64,000 bases of DNA from Eriocheir sinensis (GCF_024679095.1 NC_066513.1:3380523-3444522); one strand, 5' to 3'. Positions 35,368 to 47,135 are shown, counted from the first letter of the stretch. Notes: generated by a model from the sequence alone, not told the origin. Numbers and translations: made by a program.

Positions 35368-35803
35368 GTCGCATCATCGTTTTTTGGTAGCCTGCTGTCA
35401 CACAGCGTGTCCGATAGCGTGGATAACAAGTGATAGCCTACGCATAGGGAATGGCTGTCAGTATCAATAATACGCAATGATGAATACCGTCAATCAATGT
35501 TGATTTTGAGTTCCAAATTGTTAATTGTGTCGCCGACAGCTATCGTATATTCTTCTCCGCGGAGGGCAGCACCAGGGCTATTTAACAATTATAATGAGTG
35601 GTTATAAATTGAGGAGACAGCTGTCTGCATTAAAATTATTAATTTAAACTCAAAACCAACTACCACTGACAGCATCCGTTATTGCTGCCTGCACATTTAT
35701 ACACACTGACAGGTATTTCTAACACGCAGGCTATCATATATTATCCACGAAATCGGACACGCCATGTGACAGCAGGTTGCCAGAGCACGATAATGCACGA
35801 CTC
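35368..35803. mobile_element. Long imperfect inverted-repeat element
   Basis: Left arm words GCATCATCG, CCTGCTGTCACAC, GCGTGTCCGATAGCGTGGAT, GATAGCCTACG and CTGTCAGT have reverse-complement partners in the same order on the right: GCATTATCG, CCTGCTGTCACAT, GCGTGTCCGATTTCGTGGAT, GATAGCCTGCG and CTGTCAGT. Arms are about 105 bp with a loop of about 220 bp that is A/T-rich (TTAAAATTATTAATTTAAAC). No coding capacity. Exact ends and target duplication are unclear. Confidence 0.78.
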
Positions 35804-36134
35804 AGACTTGGGCGCCGCGACTGAAGTGTTGTTGTGTTCTTCTGGATGCAGCATCACGCAGTTTATTTTGCCCCGCTATGTATCTTTTTCTAGTTTGGTT
35901 GTCCCTTTCCTGGCATTGTATTACGTTACGTTGCCAAGACTGGATTTTTCTGTGTACTGCTCTACCCCGACAGCGTAAAAGTCGTACAATCAGTCGATTC
36001 TCAAGGATACTGGGACACTACACAAGCTCAGTCCTGAGAGCCAATTATTTTACTATCTGTCCTCCCGGTACACCTATCTCTTCAATCTCAATTGCAGCTT
36101 CTGTACTCTTTTTACAGGGGAAGTGACTGGCGGG

Positions 36135-36242
36135 CGATTTTTCTGAATTATTTTTTGTTTCGTTTTTAGCCCTTGAGCTGCTGAATTATTTTTTGTTTTG
36201 TTTTTAGCCCTTGAGCTGCTTCATTTACTGTAAAAAAAAAAA
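36135..36242 (+). mobile_element. Poly(A)-tailed retroposon, family E, copy 3
   Basis: 5'-truncated; ends GCCCTTGAGCTGCTTCATTT, ACTGT and A11. A 38-bp unit containing TTAGCCCTTGAGCTGCTGAA is duplicated (36144 and 36182). Confidence 0.75.
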
Positions 36243-37152
36243 TAATTAATGGTATTTTCGCTGACTATTCATATCGGTTTAATTCAGAATGTGTAACGGA
36301 ACGAAGGTGAGCACGCCGCCACGCTCAGCTATGGCGTATGTTCCCGCCTCTACCGTGCCATGGCTACTGACCCGTCTACCTGAGAACACAGTGAACAGCT
36401 ACGGTACAACACTCCACATCCCACCACCTCTCGCACATGCCGCCAATCAGTGCTTTGCAACAGTATCTACTCAACACGCAGAGACTATTCCCAATCCTCC
36501 TCTCTTAGCCCTATTTAATTTTATCCATATTTCAACAGCCTTTTTCGTATTATTCAAAATGGAAAACAATATTAGTCACGAGAACCGTACACGCATTCAT
36601 ATATATATTTTTTTTGTGTGTGTGTTCGTGTGTGTAAGAAGAGGTGAGGAGAAAAGACTGGAAAAAATAAGCAAAACAAGCAATTCACAAACAACATCAG
36701 CAGAACTGGAAAACAAGCAGGAACACAGCCTTGGAATATTAAGGGTAGAAATAAAAAAAATATGGAGAAATAAAAATGAAAAAAAAGTGTTCACGAGGGA
36801 AAAATTAGGAAAATGAATAAAAAAAACAAATAAAAAAGCAAGCAAACAAGCAGAAACACACAACCGGAGGAAAAAAATAAATAAAAGAAAAAAAGTGTTG
36901 AGGGAAAAAAGAAGAGGAAAATGAAGAAGAAAAAAAGCAAACCAAAAACAAGCAAGCAAGCAGAAACACAGAATCGGAGGAAAAAAACAAATAAAAGAAA
37001 TAGAAAAGACGAGAAAAAGGTGAATCCAGCCTCGCCGACAAACAATTCAGAACCAACACTAAAAGAAACACAAACAAGCAAACTCGCAACCATAAGACAA
37101 GAGGAAGAAAAAACACAACTAACAAGAAGACGGACGAGGAGAGAAAAGAAAG
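36243..37152. other. Complex, then A-rich sequence
   Basis: 36250-36600 is complex with no recognised domain. 36650-37140 is A-rich with a loose 110-bp duplication (AAGCAGAAACACA at about 36848 and 36958). Confidence 0.45.
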
Positions 37153-37997
<845 letters not shown>

Positions 37998-38282
37998 CGC
38001 CTCCGTGGCGCAGTGGTTAGCGTGCCTATCTACGAATCTGCGGGACTGGGTTTAAATCCCGGCCGGGGCATTCGGCGTGCAGCCCACCCAGCTCTTCGTC
38101 CTTCCTTTCGGAATGTTTGATAAATGGGTACCTGGGGAAACCATGGGGGGGTAAAAGTGGTAAACCGGATGTCGCAGTGGCCCTGTGCCGGATTAACCCA
38201 CCCAGGCTCAAAGGGTCAACGGGGCGGAGATGAGCAACGCCGCCGATAGTTAACTCTTGCATAAGGGATTTGGACAGTAGAG
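37998..38282 (+). mobile_element. tRNA-derived SINE
   Basis: The head begins CCGCCTCCGTGGCGCAGTGG. It has a pol III A box, TGGCGCAGTGG (38006-38016), and a B box, GGTTTAAATCC (38049-38059), the expected distance apart for a tRNA. The loop word CTACGAA would match an Arg(ACG) type, but stems are imperfect. The body includes GTACCTGGGGAAACCATGG, CCCTGTGCCGGATTAACCC and GGCGGAGATGAGCAACGCCG. The tail is GGAA-rich. It is not a functional tRNA gene: the acceptor stem does not close and the B box has T-to-A decay. Mobilisation by a LINE RT is assumed from the class. Confidence 0.82.
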
Positions 38283-38447
38283 GGAAGGAAGGAAATACAA
38301 GCTCCAGTGTTAGTTATGCCCCCAATGTGCGGCTGGCGAAGGGCGGATTGTCCTCTCCTGTAGCGGAGCAAGATATGTAAAGGTGATCCTCCCCTTCCCC
38401 CCTCCCCCCAGCAGGTGTTTCGAAGGCATATTTTAGGGCGCTGCGTG

Positions 38448-38448
38448 T

Positions 38449-38485
<37 letters not shown>

Positions 38486-38491
38486 GTCTAC

Positions 38492-38547
<56 letters not shown>
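38448..38547. repeat. Two (GA)n tracts
   Basis: (GA)n at 38450-38482 and 38495-38547, split by GTGTCTACGGC. Confidence 0.93.
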
Positions 38548-38554
<7 letters not shown>

Positions 38555-39617
38555 CCCGGGTTAGCGCGGCAGCAGTACAAGTTGGGCCTCTATCAGGTAT
38601 CGGCGGCGGGCAGGTGAGCGTCGAGATAATTCAGGCGAGTGTTTTTACTGCCCGTCACCGCGAGGTCGTATTGCCTGCCAGCTTCCGAAGAACACTCTGC
38701 TTATCTCCAACAGGCAATAAGCTTCTCGCCGTCGCTTTACTCCCGCGCAAGCTTATTATTATAAGAATGAATAATTTGCCTCAATCTCCTGCGGATCTCC
38801 AAACACTTGATGAGCTTACCGCAGAGGCTGGGGAGGACACCGGGCGAGGCTGCTCCCGACGCTCACCGAGGCATTATTGCTTACTGCGCTAAGACCTCCC
38901 TCCCTCCCTCCCTCGGCCACTCTCCCTCCTTCCTCCAGTCTCCTTCCTACTCATTCTGCGCTGGTCGGCTTCTTGCCCACACTGTTCAGGATGAGATGAA
39001 CTCACAAGTATAAAGACTGCAAGGCGGCCTCACAAAGCTTTCACACGCCAGCACTCTCAATAGCTGATACTGTTTCAAATTCAAAGGAGACAGCGAGGGC
39101 TCGGGAAAATCTTCGATAGTAATACCCGCAATACGCTGCCCATGTGAAGAGAGGCAGAGGATGCTGAACGTAATGAAGAGACATAAGACGATGAAAGTAA
39201 GAACGTTTAGTAATGTAGGTTAGGACAAAGGTAGGGATAGACTACTCCCTGAGAGATAGCTACGTACGAGACGGCCGGAGGCACACAGCTCTTAGTACTG
39301 TCAAACTGGTCATGAGGGTGATAAGTAAACTAAAGCTGAGCAATAGTAAGAAAAGCTAAAGACCACTATTCCAAACCACTCCCACGGCTGGCGGTCTTGT
39401 TGCACGCCCACTGCCTCCACGCACTTCCCGTCCAAGTCGGGATGTTTGTGTCGCTGGCAAACTTTGCTCAGTGTTCTTCAAGTCACTTCGATACACCTAG
39501 CAGAGCAGCGGAACAAGGCTTAACGGAGTGGGCGTCGCGAGGGCCTCAACACCAATCGCAGATTCTTATGTTCAATTTTCACTGCATTACGCACCCGGAA
39601 TAAATTACGTAAACGTC
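38548..39617. other. Complex single-copy-like sequence
   Basis: No recognised repeat except CCCT runs near 38897-38915. No coding domain recognised. Confidence 0.4.
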
Positions 39618-39715
39618 TCGACCCCTCAGATCAGCTGTTTGAAAAGCCTCTCGTAGAAGTTGCAGAAGGCGCTGGGATTTTTTCGCAGACTGTTTTGTGA
39701 TGCTAGTGATGATTT
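39618..39715. mobile_element. Family A element fragment
   Basis: GATCAGCTGTTTGAAAAGCC, TCTCGTAGAAGTTG and CTGTTTTGTGATGCTAGTGA match the internal part of family A at 61.8-62.2 kb. Confidence 0.6.
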
Positions 39716-39884
39716 GCACGGCGAGGTAAATATACAGATAACGTGGGCGGCATACGCTAACGTGCTCGTTGCAATAGTGCTCATCTCCGTCTCACTGTGG
39801 CTTCAACATCACACCTGTCGAGTTTTGCCAATCACTACAATCACCTGGCGGCGACGCACCCTCTTTGCGCCGCGGAGGAGTGGC

Positions 39885-40680
39885 AGGGTGTGTGCTGCGT
39901 CAGCACAACGAACTGCCTGACACGAATTAAGGTAAGGAACAATTAGTTACTGTTTCGATACGTGGCTAGAGGGAGAATTACCATGTTCGGTGATGTCTGC
40001 AACGCGCTGTGTTCCTGCGACAGAGACCCACTGATTACCAACTTACTATAAACTTCAACCCGAGACTGCTACAATGATATCAAGGTATGAATCAAAGTAT
40101 TACTGTAACGATGCGTAGCTACGAGAAGAACCGACTTCTACGATGTATGCGATGCGCTGTGTTCCTGCGTCACCCACTGACTGGTTGCTTAACAGACATC
40201 AACCCGAGACTGCTACGATGATACCAAGGTAAGTACCAATTTGTCACTCTCTTACGTTCCGTGACTAGAGAAAGAAATACCAACTTCTACATGTGTTCCT
40301 ACATCAGCCACCCACAGATTGCCTCCATAACGGACTTCAACACCAGGCTGCTACAATGATATCAAGGTACGGATCATTTAAGATAAGGATCATAAGGGAC
40401 ACCTCAGAGAAATACCAACTTCTAAGACGAATGCACTGCGCTGTGTTCCTGCGTCAGACGGCCACTGACTGCCTCCTTAACGGACTTCAACACCAGGCTG
40501 CTACAATGATATCAAGGTACGGATCATTTAAGATAAGGATCATAAGGGACACCTCTGAGAAATACCAACTTCTACGACAAATGCACTGCGCTGTGTTCCT
40601 GCGTCAGACGGCCACTTATTGCCCGCTTGACAGACTTCAACCCGAGGCTCCTAGAATGATATTAAGAAGAGAAACCGTCC
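39885..40680 (+). repeat. Tandem 134-150-bp repeat with exon-like units
   Basis: Five to six units. Most carry a pyrimidine-rich run ending in CAG (39901, 40021, 40305, 40455 and 40605; the third unit has CAC). About 55-63 bp later (28 bp in the first) comes AAG|GTA (GT at 39932, 40085, 40229, 40367 and 40517). The inner units end CTGCTACAATGATATCAAG. The last two periods are exactly 150 bp and keep one frame open, repeating GLQHQAATMISRYGSFKIRI, but the presumed exon contains stops in some frames. No protein family is recognised. Confidence 0.8.
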
Positions 40681-40971
40681 AATATTCCTTAATACACAGA
40701 CTGCCTCCACTGGCGTGACTTCAAAGGGAGCACCTCAATGGCGGAAACCACAATAAAGGTGACGTTAGGAGATAATAACGTCCAAAGGGAGCTGAGACAA
40801 AGGCCCTCCGCTACAAATGGCTGGCGTCGAGGGGGCGTGCACGGGGTTGGGGGCGGGGGGGGAGGGGGGGAGACGAGCCTCGGGAAAGGTAAACGAAAAT
40901 AAATTGCACCAACAGACCAACGATTTTTTTCAATTAGGATTTGTCTATGATTTTGCATTTTCAGAAATTTT
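40681..40971. other. Complex spacer with G-rich patch
   Basis: A G run near 40848-40870. No gene recognised. Confidence 0.4.
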
Positions 40972-40975
40972 ATTA

Positions 40976-41024
<49 letters not shown>

Positions 41025-41330
41025 TAATATTATATTGCTGTTGTTACCACCACCACCACTACTACTACTACTATACAGTTACTACTATTACCACCACCGT
41101 CACCCTCGGAAACCTTGATCACCCTGAAGCAAAGTACAGAACAGACATTATATCACGACCACAGGAACGACCAGGACAAGCGAATACGACAACCAACTAA
41201 ACCCCAAAGCGACTTCTACCAAAACCACCTCAATAAAACACTGAGTCATCACCCCACGACCACTACGACCACGACTTCCACTACGACGACCACCACGACC
41301 ACGAGGACCGAGCACAACGAACCTGGGCCT
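40972..41330. repeat. (ATT)n, CCA/CTA and CGACCA-rich microsatellites
   Basis: (ATT)n at 40974-41020, CAC/CTA at 41047-41096, and CACGAC-type hexamers at 41255-41310. Confidence 0.85.
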
Positions 41331-41349
41331 ATTCTCAAAAATTCCGGGG

Positions 41350-42557
41350 CTTGAGTTGGTATTTTCAGACGCTTCCGCCTCTCACATCACCTGATTCCAA
41401 AAGCCAAAGAGTAGATCAATCGGGTTCTAATAAGTGCTTTTTGAGGCCCATGGTACACAAGAACGATCACACTACCAGAAGGGTCCTTGATCTATGCCTA
41501 AAACTCTTACGAAAGCCTTGTCAAATGTGTGCTTGGGTGCCGAAATATCATGACCCGTACACACCCACATTTGATAGAGGTTTTCGTAGAGGCTGTGTTA
41601 GTAGTTCCATGGGCGGCGAACAAACACTCATTGGAACCTGACGAACCTCCTTTGCGGCCATTGGAAATATATCGTAGAGGTCGTGTCAGTATTTCCAGGG
41701 GTAGTTTTATGGGCTTAGGGATAATTTGACAAGGCTTCTGTACCATGAATGTGAACAAACACTCACTAAAACCTGACGAACCTCCTTTGGGGCCATTGGA
41801 AATATATCGTAGAGGTCGTGTCAGTATTTCCAGGGGTAGTTTTATGGGCTTAGGGATAATTTGACAAGGCTTCTGCACCATAAACGAGAACAAGCACTCA
41901 AGTGAACCCGACTAAATCTCCTTAATGCCCTTTTCCATGGGTGATTTTATGAGCCTAGTAAATGCTGACAAGACCTCTGTGCCATGAACGCGAACAAACA
42001 CTCAAGGGAACCCAATAAATCTCTTTGTTTCTTTTCCATGGACAGTTTTAAGAGTTTGACAAGGCTTCTGTGCCATGAACGCGAACAAACACTCAAGGGA
42101 ACCCAATAAATCTCTTTGTTTCTTTTCCATGGACAGTTTTAAGAGTTTGACAAGGCTTCTGTGCCATGAACGCGAACAAACACTCAAGGGAACCCAATAA
42201 ATCTCTTTGTTTCTTTTCCATGGACAGTTTTAAGAGTTTGACAAGGCTTCTGCACCATGAACGCGAACACTCAAGGGAACCCAATAAATCTCTTTCTGGC
42301 TTTTCCATGGATAGTTTTATGAGCCTAGTGATAGTTTGACAAGGCTTCTGTGCCATGAACGCGAACAAACACTCAAGGGAACCCAATAAATCTCTTTCTG
42401 GCTTTTCCATGGATAGTTTTATGAGCCTAGTGATAGTTTGACAAGGCTTCTGCACCATGAACGCGAACAAACACTCAAGGGAACCCGATAAATCTCTTCG
42501 TGGCCTTTGGAAATCGTTGCTGTAAGAGCCGAAGGTGTCTGAGAATACGGGCGCTGG
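41350..42557. mobile_element. Large family A element: inverted termini around tandem internal units
   Basis: The termini (41350-41420 and 42487-42557) are imperfect inverted repeats of about 68 bp. Left: GTATTTTCAGACGCTTCCGC ... ATCAATCGGGTTC; right, reverse-complemented: GTATTCTCAGACACCTTCGG ... TTTATCGGGTTC. Inside are about two units of 134 bp (CCTGACGAACCTCCTTTG at about 41637 and 41770). Then come six units with CCATGAACGCGAACA near 41983, 42074, 42165, 42256, 42354 and 42456 (spacing 91-102 bp). Each unit carries GACAAGGCTTCTG. No transposase frame. Confidence 0.82.
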
Positions 42558-42740
42558 CTTTCGACCTGAAGACCCCTTTATCGACCGCCTTGCTCCTCCT
42601 GCCTCGCCGCCCCTCCTAGCTAGCTCAAGGGCCTCTCCTCGCCCTTCCTCCACGGCCTCTTAACCCTTATCCCTTTTTCCCTCGCGCACACACTCAGGGC
42701 CCCTCGCTTGTCTCCTTGACCCCTCACGGCTACTCCTGCT
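42558..42740. other. Spacer
   Basis: C-rich complex sequence, nothing recognised. Confidence 0.4.
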
Positions 42741-42745
42741 GCTGC

Positions 42746-42815
42746 CCTCCCTCCCTCCCTCCCTCACTCACTCACTCACTCACTCACTCACTCACTCACT
42801 CACTCACTCACTCTC
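42746..42815. repeat. (CTCC)n then (ACTC)n
   Basis: Four CTCC units followed by about 12 ACTC units and CTCTCT. Confidence 0.93.
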
Positions 42816-42855
42816 TCTCTCATAACACCCTATATAACACCTTGATAACACAAGA

Positions 42856-43057
42856 AGAACACCACCACCACCATCACCACCAGGGCAAGTCATCCCCTCC
42901 CCAACACCACCACCACCACAGAACCACCACAGCCACGCCCCTAGCCACCTCAAAAGGCAGTCATCACCACCGCCACCACCACCACTACCACCAACACCCT
43001 CAACAACAACAACGACAACAAGAACACTACCTCCCAACCTCCGAATGACCTGCACTG

Positions 43058-43089
<32 letters not shown>

Positions 43090-43125
43090 GCATCACCACC
43101 ACCACCACCACCACCACCATTCAAG
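42856..43125. repeat. CAC-rich imperfect trinucleotide block
   Basis: CACCAC with ATC, CAA and ACG variants. Confidence 0.82.
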
Positions 43126-43349
43126 CAGTGACTCACCCCACCAACACCCGGTCACCCAACAACAACCCCCCTCCACCCTCCCCCCCCACCGCCCCTCAGG
43201 TAACACCCCACACTTTCTACATGCAGCCCCACATACTCCCAGCAAGGCGGCGAACACGTTTTCAATTTGCAGAAGAACGCGGGGCAGCTCCACACTCATT
43301 TCCTTCCCCCCTTATATAAAGAAATTAGAAAATCCGAGAAAGCTCCTAA

Positions 43350-44014
43350 AGGTGCGGTCACACTAGCTACTGATATCGCTGGATCCAGCGGTACGGCTTG
43401 ATCGGCCAGCCATTTGCGCTGCACAAGCGATTGATACCGGCTGCTTTGAGCCATCGATACGGACCGTTTTCACTGGCCGTACTGCTAGCGGTAGCGGCAG
43501 CCGAATGGAAGGTAATTAAGAAACTATCGTTTATTCAGCATACATGCGATCAAAAAAATATTCCATTTCTTTTTTGGGGAGGGACTTTAAATGCGTAATA
43601 AAAGAGCTAGACGACAATACAAGAAAATTTCCTAATGTATTTTTTTTCTTTAATGGAAATATAATATTCAGTTCTCATTTGACCTCGGTGACTTTCCAAC
43701 GGGTCACCTGTACAGCAAGAGCAAGAGCAAGAGCGAACACACTTGCCAGCCATGGTCTTATCCACTTTCGTTTCACTTTTCTTTTGTTCTTTAAGTCCTC
43801 ACTGGCTACAAAACAAGTGGAAAGAGTAATTGTGGACAGAGCGAATCCAAGAAGTGCTTCCTCCATAGCGGCTAGTGTTGTTATGATATGATCCGCTAGC
43901 TAGCTAGCTAGCGGACTTTGCATGTGGTGTGACCAGACTGCCGCGCGTATCGCTGGCAAGCCAGCGAAAACAAAAGCCAGGCTAGCGTTAACAATAGCAA
44001 GTGTGACCGTAGCT
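43350..44014. mobile_element. TIR DNA transposon remnant with TAA target duplication
   Basis: The 665-bp element begins AGGTGCGGTCACACTAGCTA and ends AGCAAGTGTGACCGTAGCT, imperfect inverted repeats of about 20 bp. TAA flanks both sides (43347-43349 and 44015-44017), a 3-bp duplication typical of PIF/Harbinger-type transposition. An exact 22-bp palindrome of GCTAGC units lies near 43890-43915. No transposase is recognised, so it is non-autonomous or an eroded copy. Confidence 0.82.
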
Positions 44015-44063
44015 TAAGACGATATTTAATCACAATCGTCTTTTGGCTCATCGTATTCGCAAT

Positions 44064-44104
44064 CTTCCTCCTCCTCCTCCTCCTCCTCCTCCTCCTCCTC
44101 CTCC

Positions 44105-44151
<47 letters not shown>

Positions 44152-44600
44152 TCTTCCTCCTCTTCCTCTTCCTCCAACTTTTCGTCCGCCTCCACTTCTT
44201 CCTCCTTCCTTTCCTTCTCCTCTTCTTCATCATAATCATCAACTCCTCCTCCTCCTCCTCCTCCTCCTCCTCCTCCTCCTCCTTTTCGTCCGCCTCCACT
44301 CCTTCCTCTTCATAATCATAATCATCAACTCCTCCTCCTCCTCCTCCTCCTTTTCGTCCGCCTCCACTCCTTCCTCTTCCTCTTCCTTCTCCTTATTCAC
44401 CTCTTCCTCATCCTCGTCCATCTCCACCTCTTTCTTATCCTTTCTTTCTCTTCCTTTCTCATCCTCTCTTAACCTTTTTCTTGTCCTCCACATCACCACC
44501 TCCTCCTTCTCCTCCTCCTCCTCAAGAACTCACTAAAACAACATCTCCACATCATCTATACCTCCTCCTCCTCCTCCTCAACATCATCATTATTATTCCT
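44064..44600. repeat. TCC/TCA polypyrimidine microsatellite complex
   Basis: TCC at 44067-44104, CAT at 44105-44150, then TCC clusters near 44244-44282, 44331-44350 and 44558-44580. CTTTTCGTCCGCCTCCACT is repeated around 44177, 44282 and 44349. Confidence 0.88.
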
Positions 44601-44654
44601 TACAAACACCCTAAAACAAAAGGCAGAGTTGGATGAATTAATGGATGAGTGGTG

Positions 44655-44955
44655 GTTGGTGAGGGGTCTAACCTAACCTATATCTTTCTTTCTTTCCTTT
44701 TTTAATGTCTGTATCATTTCGTCTTTCATTGCATTCCTCTTTGTCTATCTTTACTTCCCTCTCTCCATTTCCTTCTCCTCTGAACTTTCTTTCTTCCTTC
44801 TTTTCATTTCTTTCTCGTCTTTCTATCTTTCCTTTTTTATTGTCTGTATCTTTTCCTTTATAGCATTCTTCTTTGTCTATCTTTTCTTCTTTCCATTTTA
44901 TTTCCGTCTGAACTTTCCCTCTTTTCATTTAACTGCGTGTATCTTTTCTTCTTTC
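44655..44955. repeat. Pyrimidine-rich tandem repeat, period about 134 bp
   Basis: TTTCCTTTTTTAATGTCTGT at about 44694 and a near copy (TTCCTTTTTTATTGTCTGT) at about 44829, each followed by a GCATTC word and CTTTGTCTATCTTT. A partial third unit ends near 44955. Confidence 0.75.
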
Positions 44956-44978
44956 CACTTATTCTTGTCTGTCAAAAT

Positions 44979-45970
44979 GCCTCCTTTGCCTGAGCCTGGG
45001 TTGTCATTAATTGTGTAAACTACATTTCCTACGTAAACTATCGCCCTTGTCTGAGCCTGGGTTGTTATTCCCTGTGTAAACTATCTCCTGTTGTTCCCTG
45101 TGTAAGCTATCTCCTGTTGTTCCCTGTGTAAACTATTTCCTGTTATTCCCTCCTGTGTAAGCTATCTCCTGTTGCTCCCTGTGTAAGCTATCTCCTGTTG
45201 TTCCCTGTGTAAGCTATCTCCTGTTGTTCCCTGTGTAAGCCATCTCCTGTTGTTCCCTGTGTAAGCTATCTCCTGTTGTTCCCTGTGTAAGCTATCTCCT
45301 GTTGTTCCCTGTGTAAGCTATCTCCTGTTGTTCCCTGTGTAAACTATCTCCTGTTGTTCCCTGTGTAAGCTATCTCCTGTTGTTCCCTGTGTAAGCTATC
45401 TCCTGTTGTTCCCTGTGTAAGCTATCTCCTGTTGTTCCCTGTGTAAGCTATCTCCTGTTGTTCCCTGTGTAAGCTATCTCCTGTTGTTCCCTCCTGTGTA
45501 AGCTATCTCCTGTTGTTCCCTGTGTAAGCTATCTCCTGTTGTTCCCTGTGTAAGCTATCTCCTGTTGTTCCCTGTGTAAGCTATCTCCTGTTGTTCCCTG
45601 TGTAAGCTATCTCCTGTTGTTCCCTGTGTAAGCTATCTCCTGTTGTTCCCTGTGTAAGCTATCTCCTGTTGTTCCCTGTGTAAGCTATCTCCTGTTGTTC
45701 CCTGTAAGATATCTCCTGTTGTTCCCTGTGTAAGCTATCTCCTGTTGTTCCCTGTGTAAGCTATCTCCTGTTGTTCCCTGTGTAAGCTATCTCCTGTTGT
45801 TCCCTGTGTAAGCTATCTCCTGTTGTTCCCTGTGTAAGCTATCTCCTGTTGTTCCCTGTGTAAGCTATCTCCTGTTGTTCCCTGTGTAAGCTATCTCCTG
45901 TTGTTCCCTGTGTAAACCATCTCCTTTATCTCCCTTGCCTGAGTCTGGGTTGTTGTTCCCTGTGTACATA
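44979..45970. repeat. 26-bp minisatellite, about 33 units, with longer flanking units
   Basis: The unit CTGTGTAAGCTATCTCCTGT plus TGTTCC runs from about 45068 to 45915 with very few changes (AAACT for AAGCT, a TCC insertion near 45148 and 45492, one short unit near 45700). Both flanks carry a longer parental form with CTGAGYCTGGGTTGTTRTTC (about 45051 and 45940). Confidence 0.95.
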
Positions 45971-46756
45971 TCCGTCCGTGTTTTGCCGCGCGGACGCATG
46001 AACGACCCCATCCTCGTCCCCACCCCCGCCCCCGCCAGCGAGCACCGTAATTAGCCGCCGACACGTGCCACTCATTACGCGTCGTCCTCATTATCTGCCG
46101 CCTCCTAGAGCTGCACGCCACTACACCAAACTGTACACATATGTTTGCCTGCTATATTCTGACATCCAGGACGGGCAGCGAGTCTCTTGAACGTGAACCC
46201 TAGCAAGAAACGGAGACACACCCCAGAACGAGAGGGACTGATTTATTGGGGTCTGTAGTCATGGAGCCGCGACTACAGCGGTCATACGGCGCCAAACACA
46301 CACTCATTCGGATAAATTTTATACCCGCACACCTCCACGGCTGGGCCCTGGCAGCTTGGCGCACTTCCTCTGTGTGTTGAGCCACGCGCCGGGTAGCGCC
46401 GGACGCCCGCCCCGCCCCGAGGCGTGTTGACGCTGCTCATGACGGGTTTACTATAATGAGCGCCCCGCCGTGTTATCGGTTACCTATAATGCGTAAACCA
46501 CGGCTTTAAATTCCGGTACCTTGGCCGCGGCAGCCTGGTTGGCCTCGTTGAACCAGGTGATGCGTCCCGCTGTGTTAAATTCTTTACTGTAATAACCGAC
46601 TTGCTACTTCTAATTCACTAAAATATTTACACCAATGCGTTGGCTTAATCCTTCACGCTTACATCTTTACACCTCTCGACATCTTTCATCTGTTTTGCTA
46701 TAACCAACACGTCACTATTTATAATTCACCACAATATTTACGCCGATGCTTTCCGT
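45971..46756. other. Complex GC-rich to A/T-rich spacer
   Basis: CpG-rich at 45975-46090 and 46380-46450. No coding domain recognised. Confidence 0.4.
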
Positions 46757-46759
46757 CGT

Positions 46760-46805
<46 letters not shown>

Positions 46806-46833
46806 GACAGACACAAACACACACACACACACA
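46757..46833. repeat. (CA)n microsatellite before a SINE
   Basis: Two (CA)n runs (46762-46803 and 46817-46834) split by CGACAGACACAAA. They end exactly at the SINE head. Confidence 0.93.
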
Positions 46834-47090
46834 CTCCGTGGCGCAACTGGTTAGAGCCCTGCGCTGCCAGGCTTCATGGTTTGACAGGGCGGCGGTTCGA
46901 GCCCGCTCAGGCCGGATTCTTTCCGTTGACTAGGAGTGGTTACTGTCCCCCCTTGAGCAAGGGGGATGGGGTGTGTGGTGTGTGAGGTCCTGGCAGTACC
47001 CAGAGATCGACGATAAAGAGCAATTATTGCTCATGTAGGAAGGGTACCTGCCGGCGATTATGAGTCCATCACGTGATCAGGCCGTGGTGA

Positions 47091-47135
<45 letters not shown>
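46834..47135 (+). mobile_element. tRNA-derived SINE with (CA)n tail
   Basis: Head CTCCGTGGCGCAACTGGTTA contains an A box, TGGCGCAACTGG (46839-46850), and an intact B box, GGTTCGAGCCC (46894-46904). The longer gap between boxes fits a tRNA with a long variable arm (Leu or Ser type). The body carries TGTGTGGTGTGTGAGGTCC, GTACCCAGAGATC and, near the end, CACGTGATCAGGCCGTGGTG, and closes with (CA)n at 47094-47135. The 3' body is shared with the minus-strand SINE at 51.1-51.4 kb, whose head differs. No acceptor-stem partner for a working tRNA. Confidence 0.85.

Noticed and set aside
38006..38059. Possible functional tRNA gene
   Set aside because: A and B boxes are present but the cloverleaf does not close and a SINE body follows directly; the same holds at 46.84 and 51.33 kb.
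40293..40718. 141-codon frame with 50-residue repeats as a gene
   Set aside because: The frame is open because the period is 150 bp; no domain or start context. Kept only as an exon-like repeat finding.
45030..45920. Regular 26-bp repeat resembling a CRISPR array
   Set aside because: Units are contiguous, with no unique spacers, and the genome is eukaryotic.
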